This document shows, one piece after another, positions 7,283 through 11,913 of a stretch of 11,913 bases of DNA; within the stretch, counting starts at the first letter, position 1; every line of letters starts with the position of its first letter. The stretch comes from Acidobacteriota bacterium. GTDB lineage: Bacteria > Acidobacteriota > Terriglobia > Acidiferrales > UBA7541. The position numbers and the translations under genes are program-made. The notes beneath the pieces were generated by a model. It saw only the letters and a list, made by a program, of their open reading frames with translations. It was not told where the DNA came from and did no database searches. The stretch lies in contig PKWH01000054.1 of NCBI GenBank assembly GCA_003131985.1, positions 1 to 11,913 on the forward strand, read 5' to 3'.

Positions 7283-8047
7283 ATGAAAGATGTGCGCAGG
7301 ATTAGTGCGTTACCGAAGTCCTTACCCGTCCAGCAGCACATTTGCGAGCTGCGACGGCAAGCTCGCATATTCGCATTTTCTGCGGCCGCTCTTGGTCTGT
7401 TGCTTGTGGCGCTGAACTTCGCACCGGTCGCGCTCGGTCAGTCGCAATCGGGATCTTCTTCGGCACCGGCATCACAGGGCTCGGCGCAAAGTTCTGCTCA
7501 GGCTAAAGCTCAAGCACCTTCGCAGTCCGAGCCGCAAATGCAAGATCAGTCGGCGCCGCCGGCGGAATCGCTGGCAGACGCTGCGCGTAGGGCGAAAGCG
7601 CAAAAAACGAACTCCGGGGCTGGCAAGGTTTACACCGAGGAAAAGTTGGCTGGGCTGTCGGGCCGCGGTATTTCGACCGTGGGGGCCGGGAATCAAGGGG
7701 GAGACGCTTCATCGGGTTCAGGAGATTCATACGCGAACTCCGGCGCGAACGCTGTTCCGCAATCCGGGAAAAGTGACGAACAGTATTGGCGCGGCAAAGC
7801 GCAAGCGATACGGGATCAAATGGCCGGTCTGGACAAGCAAATCGCCGGCATCCAGGAAGAGATCAAGGAAAAGGGTGCAGTCACTGTCGATCCCATGAGC
7901 GGGGTGCAGGCGGGCGTGATTTATATCGAGGACCGGAACCGCCAAATCAAGGAGATCGAAGGACAAAAAGCCAAGCTGCAGGAACAGTTGGATGCTTTGG
8001 CCGAAGAGGGGCGCAAAGCCGGCGCAGATTCCGGCTGGTTCCGCTAA
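7283..8047 (+). CDS. Exported coiled-coil protein of unknown function, acidobacterial type
   Basis: A 254-residue protein predicted to be exported. A long basic N-terminal region (1-27) precedes a hydrophobic segment at about 28-48, followed by a likely signal-peptidase I site after VALG (residue 52). The mature part opens with a Gln/Ser/Ala low-complexity linker (53-96), then an ESLADAARRAKAQK element, a glycine/serine-rich stretch near 125-162, and a coiled coil from about 165 to 247 (EQYWRGKAQAIRDQMAGLDKQI, then IEDRNRQIKEIEGQKAKLQEQL), ending in SGWFR. Small exported proteins with a DAARRA element and a YWR coiled coil are common in Acidobacteriota as I recall, but no function is assigned. 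I chose ATG 7283 because GGAG at 7273-7276 stands six bases before it; ATG 7271, in the same frame and four codons earlier, has a weaker SD and remains possible. A long n-region and no lipobox are the odd points. Confidence 0.8.
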   Translation: MKDVRRISALPKSLPVQQHICELRRQARIFAFSAAALGLLLVALNFAPVALGQSQSGSSSAPASQGSAQSSAQAKAQAPSQSEPQMQDQSAPPAESLADAARRAKAQKTNSGAGKVYTEEKLAGLSGRGISTVGAGNQGGDASSGSGDSYANSGANAVPQSGKSDEQYWRGKAQAIRDQMAGLDKQIAGIQEEIKEKGAVTVDPMSGVQAGVIYIEDRNRQIKEIEGQKAKLQEQLDALAEEGRKAGADSGWFR

Positions 8048-8052
8048 GACAT

Positions 8053-8181
8053 ATGGAAAAATTTCACTTACTGCTTTCGATGAGGAGCTGGCTTCTGGCT
8101 ATCTGTGCTGTCAAGGCAGCAGATGTTCTCGCATCGACAAGAACGAAAGCCCTCCGAGTCTGGAATCAGCGGCAGCGCTGA
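8053..8181 (+). CDS. Doubtful 42-residue open frame after the coiled-coil gene
   Basis: The frame starts five bases after the stop of the preceding gene and encodes MEKFHLLLSMRSWLLAICAV followed by a basic tail, looking like a signal or single membrane segment. It has no clear SD and no recognisable family. The 164-base space between two convergent genes leaves room for it, but chance is the more likely explanation. Confidence 0.15.
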   Translation: MEKFHLLLSMRSWLLAICAVKAADVLASTRTKALRVWNQRQR

Positions 8182-8211
8182 CGAGCACTTCTGATTAGTC
8201 CTATCGAACCA

Positions 8212-10656
8212 TCATTCATGCCGCAGTGCGACCAATGGATCTATTCGCGCGGCGCGTCGAGCGGGCAGCCAGCAAGCCAGAAGTCCAGTAATCAGTAACA
8301 CAATCGGAACACATGTCAGAGTCCAAGGATCGTAAGGCGAAACTCCCCAGAGCTGTGTCCGGATGATTTTTCCTAACGCGACACTGGCTAGCAATCCTAT
8401 CCCCACCCCGATGGCCACTAGCCGGAGGCCCATGCGAATGATCATCACCAGCACATCGGAGCCTTCCGCACCGAGGGCCATGCGAATCCCGATTTCCTGA
8501 GTGCGTTGCGCTGTGGTGTAGGCGAGCACGCTATAAACACCAATGGTCACCAGGATCAGTCCGATGGAGGCAAAAATCATTATCAGCATAAAGGCGAACC
8601 GTGGCCCGGCGTAAGACCACTGGCTGATGTAGCCTTCCAAAGTGCCGGTGAATGTGAGGGCGACGTTAGAGTCGGTGGCCCAGATTTCGTGGCGCACGAC
8701 GTTCATCATGGATAGGGGCTCTTGCGTGGTACGAACCAAGATGCCGCGGAATGCCGAGCCGGTCACGGTATAGGGTACCCAGATTTCCGGACCAGGAGGA
8801 TCCTGGAGGCCGCGGTTCTTAAGGTCGGCAACTACTCCTACGATCTCGAAAGTCGGATCCGTCACGCTGTCTGAAAATTCAGAAAGTTGCGCGATGCGCA
8901 CGTGATTGCCGATGGGATTCTCTCCGGGCAGGTACCTCTTCACAAACGCCTGATTCACTATCGCGAGCTTGCGAGCGTCATTGACCTCCGCCTCGGTGAA
9001 AGGTCTCCCCTCGAGGAACTGGATTTTGAGAACAGGGAAGTAACCTTCGCTACAGAGTTGAAACATGGCGTTCCATTTTTCCGAGTGCGTCTTGCCGGGG
9101 ATTTCGATATCGCTGATTAGTCCGCCGTAAGGAGGCAGCGTACTGGTCTCGGTGGCCGCCACAACACCCGGCAGGGCCTTCAGGCGCTGCAACAGCGGAC
9201 GGTAAAAACCAGCCAACTGGCCCGCGGTTTTGTAGCGTTCCGCCGGGAGCGGCAAACGCGCGACGAGGATATGATCCGGTTGGAAGCCGAGATGCACTTC
9301 GCGGAGAGCCACGAAACTCCGCATCAAAAGGCCCGCAGCTACCAGAAGTGTGAGAGAAAGCGCGACCTCCGTCACTACGAGTGCGTTGCGGAACTTTCCA
9401 TGACGGAAACCACCGCTGAACCCTTTGCCCGTGTCGCGCAGCGGCTCGTTCAGGTCTTTTCGAGCGGCCTTTAGCGCGGGGACCAGACCAAAGATGAGCG
9501 CCGTCACGATCGCTACGGTCAGCGTAAAGAGCAGAACTGTCGTATTGAGCTGGATGACCGCTTCCGCGGGAATAATGTCTTGCGGCATGAGCACCACGAT
9601 GAATTTCAAACCGGCCCACGCCAGCAGCGTTCCCAGCAGAGCACCATTCAGAGCCAGTATCAAACTCTCGACCAGGAGCTGACTTATCAAACGGCGGCGG
9701 CTCGCGCCGAGCGCGGAGCGGATGGCGAATTCTTTTTCGCGAGTCGTGGCTCGGGCGAGAAGAAGGTTCGCCACGTTTCCGCAGCCGATCAATAGGAGCA
9801 ATCCGACGGCGGCAAGCACGATGTAAAGAGTGTTGCGGAACTGCCCCACGACTATATCCGCCAGAGATTGAATTTCCACCGTAAAGTGTTTCGGGTAATC
9901 CTTAGGGTAGACCGCTGCGAGCTGATTCGCCACGACGGTCAAATCAGCTTCGGCCTGTTTCACCGAAACGCGGCGCTTTAAGTGTCCCAAAAAAAACCAA
10001 TGGCGCGTAAAAGCTCCGGATCGGTCCGTAGCCGCAACCGTGCGGCTGGGCTTATCGGGAATCCACACATCAGCGTCGGCCCAAGCAAAGCGCGCGGGCA
10101 TGATGCCGATCAGCGTTCGCGACGTGTCATTCAGCAGGAAGTTTTTGTTTAGGATACTCGGATCGGCTCCAAAGTCTTTGACCCAGGTCCTGTAGCGCAA
10201 GACGAAGACTGGAGGCGCACCCGGGTCATAGTCCGCCGGCTGCATCACACGGCCGAGGAACGCAGGCATATCCAAAAATTCGAACGTCCCCGGCGTGACG
10301 AAATCTCCCTGGAAGCGCCGTGTGCCTTCGTCGGAGCGATACAGCACGTCCAAGGTGTCGTCGCCTATCACACGATCAAAAACATGGTTCTGCGCCACGT
10401 AATCCAGAAATTCTGGCCCGCTGAAGTCAACGCGTCCGCCAGGCTCATTTCGTTCCGTGTCGTGGATCTGTATGGACATGTAGCGCTGCGCATCGGGGTA
10501 AGGAAACGGCTCCATCAGGATGTTTTCCATGACGCTGAAAATCGCGGTGGAAGCCCCAATCCCCAGCGCCAGCGTGAGGACTGCGACAATGGCAAAGCCG
10601 AGACCCTTTCGTAGATTTCTTAATGCGTAGCGGATATCCTGTACAAGTGTTTCCAT
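8212..10656 (-). CDS. ADOP-type MacB/FtsX-like ABC permease without the prefix domain
   Basis: An 814-residue permease of the same architecture as the other two: helix 1 at about 20-43, MacB-like periplasmic core 45-275, middle FtsX block 276-400 with coupling motif EFAIRSALGAS, a helix at about 425-447, second core to about 685, and C-terminal FtsX block 690-814 (EIGIRMALGAE, PARRAARIDPL, final ALRHE). It begins directly at METLVQDIRYALRNLRK, the sequence that in the other permeases follows the prefix, so the roughly 65-residue prefix domain is absent. The ATG at 10654-10656 has a modest SD (GAGG four bases upstream), and no longer in-frame prefix-like sequence precedes it. No padR adjoins it; the upstream neighbour is the divergent FKBP gene. 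The substrate and the ATPase partner are unknown. Confidence 0.94.
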   Translation of the reverse strand: METLVQDIRYALRNLRKGLGFAIVAVLTLALGIGASTAIFSVMENILMEPFPYPDAQRYMSIQIHDTERNEPGGRVDFSGPEFLDYVAQNHVFDRVIGDDTLDVLYRSDEGTRRFQGDFVTPGTFEFLDMPAFLGRVMQPADYDPGAPPVFVLRYRTWVKDFGADPSILNKNFLLNDTSRTLIGIMPARFAWADADVWIPDKPSRTVAATDRSGAFTRHWFFLGHLKRRVSVKQAEADLTVVANQLAAVYPKDYPKHFTVEIQSLADIVVGQFRNTLYIVLAAVGLLLLIGCGNVANLLLARATTREKEFAIRSALGASRRRLISQLLVESLILALNGALLGTLLAWAGLKFIVVLMPQDIIPAEAVIQLNTTVLLFTLTVAIVTALIFGLVPALKAARKDLNEPLRDTGKGFSGGFRHGKFRNALVVTEVALSLTLLVAAGLLMRSFVALREVHLGFQPDHILVARLPLPAERYKTAGQLAGFYRPLLQRLKALPGVVAATETSTLPPYGGLISDIEIPGKTHSEKWNAMFQLCSEGYFPVLKIQFLEGRPFTEAEVNDARKLAIVNQAFVKRYLPGENPIGNHVRIAQLSEFSDSVTDPTFEIVGVVADLKNRGLQDPPGPEIWVPYTVTGSAFRGILVRTTQEPLSMMNVVRHEIWATDSNVALTFTGTLEGYISQWSYAGPRFAFMLIMIFASIGLILVTIGVYSVLAYTTAQRTQEIGIRMALGAEGSDVLVMIIRMGLRLVAIGVGIGLLASVALGKIIRTQLWGVSPYDPWTLTCVPIVLLITGLLACWLPARRAARIDPLVALRHE

Positions 10657-10665
10657 AGAACCTCA

Positions 10666-10688
10666 AGCACGACTGAGTTTCTCGTGCT
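10666..10688 (-). repeat. Leader hairpin or operator before the third ADOP permease
   Basis: AGCACGA (10666-10672) and TCGTGCT (10682-10688) are exact complements separated by nine bases. On the minus strand the dyad ends just before the TGAGG of the SD, ten bases from the ATG. It could be an RNA stem-loop next to the SD or a protein-binding dyad in the divergent region shared with the FKBP gene. Confidence 0.45.
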
Positions 10689-10772
10689 CGCAAAGACGTA
10701 TTGAAACATAAATTGTTCGACGCAGCCCCGCCAAATAGGTTGTTTTTGCTCGGCGTTTGGCGGAGGAATTTG

Positions 10773-10937
10773 ATGCTCGCACCGACGGGAGAAGAGAACA
10801 AGTGGGTTTGCGGATTCTTCGCGCAGGTGCGAGAATACCTGCATGACAAAACTATTCACTATGGCGGTAAGCATATTGGCGGCGGTCGTGATGTTGAGCG
10901 GGAGCGCCTGCGCGCGGCAGACGTCAACCTCGAGTGA
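10773..10937 (+). CDS. Doubtful 54-codon overlapping frame with strong SD
   Basis: ATG 10773 is preceded by GGAGG and six or seven bases of spacing, a better initiation site than that of the FKBP gene it overlaps by 95 bases in another frame. It encodes 54 residues (MLAPTGEENKWVCGFF and onward) of no recognised family, ending at TGA 10935-10937. It could be a leader peptide that affects FKBP translation, or a chance frame. The high charge and the lack of any family make a stable protein unlikely. Confidence 0.22.
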   Translation: MLAPTGEENKWVCGFFAQVREYLHDKTIHYGGKHIGGGRDVERERLRAADVNLE

Positions 10938-11559
10938 TCTAAAAACGGACAAAGACAAAGCCAGCTACGCGGTGGGATTGAGCGTGGGAAAAAGCTTGCA
11001 GAGGGAATCCATCGACGTTGACCCGAGCATCGTTGAGCAGGGCATAAAGGATGCGCTGGCCGGCGGAAAAACGCTGATGACGGACGAGGAAGCGAAGGCT
11101 GCGATGGCCACTCTGAGAGCGGCGGCGCAGAAAAACCAGGAGGCAAAGATGGCGCAAGCCGGAGATGCAAACAAGAAAGAAGGCGACGCGTTTTTGGCCG
11201 CCAACAAGACGAAAGAAGGCGTGGTTACGCTGCCGAGCGGGCTTCAGTACAAAATTTTGACTGCAGGGACGGGCGCGAAACCTACCGCCGCTGATACCGT
11301 GATCTGCAATTACAAAGGCACGTTGATTAATGGCAAAGAATTTGACGCTTCTTCGAAGCACGGCGGGCCGGCGACGTTTCCGGTCAGTGGCGTGATCAAG
11401 GGGTGGACTGAGGCTTTGCAACTCATGCCCGTGGGATCGAAGTGGCAACTCTTTATTCCTCCTGACCTGGCCTATGGCCAACGCGGCGCGGGCGGCGACA
11501 TCGGACCCGGAGCCACGCTGATTTTTGAGGTAGAACTGGTCTCGATCAAGGGCAAATAG
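10843..11559 (+). CDS. FKBP-type peptidyl-prolyl cis-trans isomerase, exported (Mip/FkpA-like)
   Basis: A 238-residue exported isomerase that catalyses cis-trans isomerisation of X-Pro bonds and helps proteins fold outside the cytoplasm. A signal sequence covers residues 1-24; it may be cleaved after ACA by signal peptidase I, or at Cys23 as a lipoprotein, although Gly at -3 makes a poor lipobox. Residues 33-125 form the helical FKBP-N dimerisation region (DKASYAVGLSVGKSLQ). Residues 128-238 are the FKBP domain, with the expected pocket residues Tyr157, Phe167, Asp168, Phe179, Val184, Ile185, Trp188, Tyr211 and Phe228. All key residues are present, so the enzyme should be active. Cys155 next to the first Tyr is unusual. 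The start at 10843 lacks a clear SD but gives a good signal peptide (MTKLF); ATG 10861 would lose its lysine. It is divergent from the third ADOP permease. Confidence 0.94.
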   Translation: MTKLFTMAVSILAAVVMLSGSACARQTSTSSDLKTDKDKASYAVGLSVGKSLQRESIDVDPSIVEQGIKDALAGGKTLMTDEEAKAAMATLRAAAQKNQEAKMAQAGDANKKEGDAFLAANKTKEGVVTLPSGLQYKILTAGTGAKPTAADTVICNYKGTLINGKEFDASSKHGGPATFPVSGVIKGWTEALQLMPVGSKWQLFIPPDLAYGQRGAGGDIGPGATLIFEVELVSIKGK

Positions 11560-11579
11560 TCCCGCGTAAGAAGCGCATC

Positions 11580-11606
11580 CGGGAAAGGGCCGAGCGGGAA
11601 AGGCCG
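11580..11606 (+). repeat. Imperfect tandem repeat after the FKBP gene
   Basis: CGGGAAAGGGCCG (11580-11592) recurs as CGGGAAAGGCCG (11595-11606) with one G fewer, a 15-base period. It starts 21 bases after the FKBP stop. I see no stem plus T-run, so it is not an evident terminator. Confidence 0.4.
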
Positions 11607-11694
11607 CGATCAAAGAGAAGATTTCGTCTCGGCGGGCGACTTTAGGCGGCCGATCCGATTTCCCGCAGAAACGTTTCCTGTGTTGTGCCGCCGT

Positions 11695-11723
11695 TTGACA
11701 CGCCTCCAGCCCTCTTTTATTAT
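11695..11723 (+). promoter_or_regulatory. Strong sigma-70 promoter upstream of the Tat gene
   Basis: A perfect -35 TTGACA (11695-11700), a 17-base spacer and a five-of-six -10 TATTAT (11718-11723) make this the best housekeeping promoter in the window. Transcription should start near 11730, leaving a leader of about 70 bases before ATG 11800. It makes the Tat gene independent of the FKBP gene. Confidence 0.7.
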
Positions 11724-11799
11724 GCAGAAACGGCGTTTGGAAGGCTGCGGTTCGGTATAAGCTAGTACCGCGAGGCGAAGCGGCGCACGTAAACCCCCA

Positions 11800-11913
11800 A
11801 TGTTCAGCATTCCACACCTGGTTATAATCTTCGTCGTGGTTCTGGTGGTATTTGGACCGGAAAAACTGCCGGATTTGGCGCGCAATATCGGGAAAATACT
11901 GGGAGAATTCCGG
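11800..11913 (+). CDS. TatA/TatB-family twin-arginine translocase subunit, 3' partial
   Basis: The first 38 codons of a small Sec-independent (twin-arginine) translocase subunit, cut by the window end. A single membrane helix at about residues 5-18 is followed at once by the hinge FGPEKLP (18-24) and the start of an amphipathic helix (DLARNIGKILGEFR), the hallmark layout of the TatA/TatB/Hcf106 family. Met-Phe at the start and Pro20 after Gly19 lean towards TatB, while the Phe-Gly and KLP pattern also occurs in TatA-like proteins, so the subtype cannot be settled from this fragment. With TatC it would move folded proteins across the inner membrane. The frame is closed by TAA at 11758-11760 and has no other ATG before 11800, so this start is forced, though its SD is weak. 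The strong promoter at 11695-11723 drives it. Confidence 0.88.
   Translation, partial: MFSIPHLVIIFVVVLVVFGPEKLPDLARNIGKILGEFR

Noticed and set aside
8048..8211. Terminator between the convergent coiled-coil gene and third permease
   Set aside because: The best stem (GCTG with CAGC near 8106-8121) is short and followed by no T run on either strand.
8212..10656. Calling the permeases macB
   Set aside because: MacB fuses an N-terminal ATPase to a single periplasmic core and FtsX domain. These proteins have no Walker motifs and carry two core/FtsX halves, so the ADOP label fits and macB does not.
10939..11817. Long minus-strand open frame antisense to the FKBP gene
   Set aside because: It lies mainly opposite a clearly real FKBP gene, is rich in Arg/Ala/Ser, shows no domain, and has no family. 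It is a shadow frame of GC-rich coding DNA.

Overview
The window looks like chromosomal DNA from a soil-type Acidobacteriota bacterium. The main reason is three very large permeases of the ADOP type (acidobacterial duplicated orphan permease; MacB/FtsX-like), one of them paired with a PadR regulator in the arrangement typical of that phylum. GC content is moderately high. I see no tRNA, rRNA, CRISPR array, insertion sequence or phage gene. The assignment rests on family recognition, not on a database search.

Layout from left to right. A 5'-truncated ADOP permease (1-2651, +) meets a second complete ADOP permease (2685-5360, -) tail to tail with 33 bases between them. The second permease forms a two-gene operon with a PadR-type repressor (5357-5701, -): the stop and start codons overlap as ATGA and a strong Shine-Dalgarno (SD) sequence lies inside the end of padR. 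A candidate padR promoter (5725-5753) sits inside an inverted repeat, which fits autoregulation. Next come two small integral-membrane genes on the minus strand, a PsiE-family protein (5848-6339) and an unnamed four-helix protein (6471-6959). The 311-base gap 6960-7270 separates these from a plus-strand exported coiled-coil protein (7283-8047); it holds a 17-bp palindrome and a doubtful 84-codon frame. A third ADOP permease (8212-10656, -) lacks the N-terminal prefix domain and has no adjacent padR. It is divergent from a periplasmic or lipoprotein FKBP-type peptidyl-prolyl isomerase (10843-11559, +). The window ends in the first 38 codons of a TatA/TatB-family protein (11800 onward, +), preceded by the best promoter in the window (TTGACA-17-TATTAT).

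How the genes relate. All products except PadR are membrane or exported proteins. The three permeases have the MacB periplasmic-core/FtsX layout but no ATPase gene lies nearby, so they are 'orphan' permeases that would have to use an ATPase encoded elsewhere or work in an unknown way. The PadR/ADOP pair is the only clear regulatory unit. FKBP and Tat are folding and export functions next to each other, probably not one operon because a strong promoter separates them. I did not find a convincing new system. The most useful leads are the dyad centred on the padR -10 element, the palindrome covering the SD of the four-helix protein, the hairpin just before the SD of the third permease, and the SD-led overlapping frame at the start of the FKBP gene.
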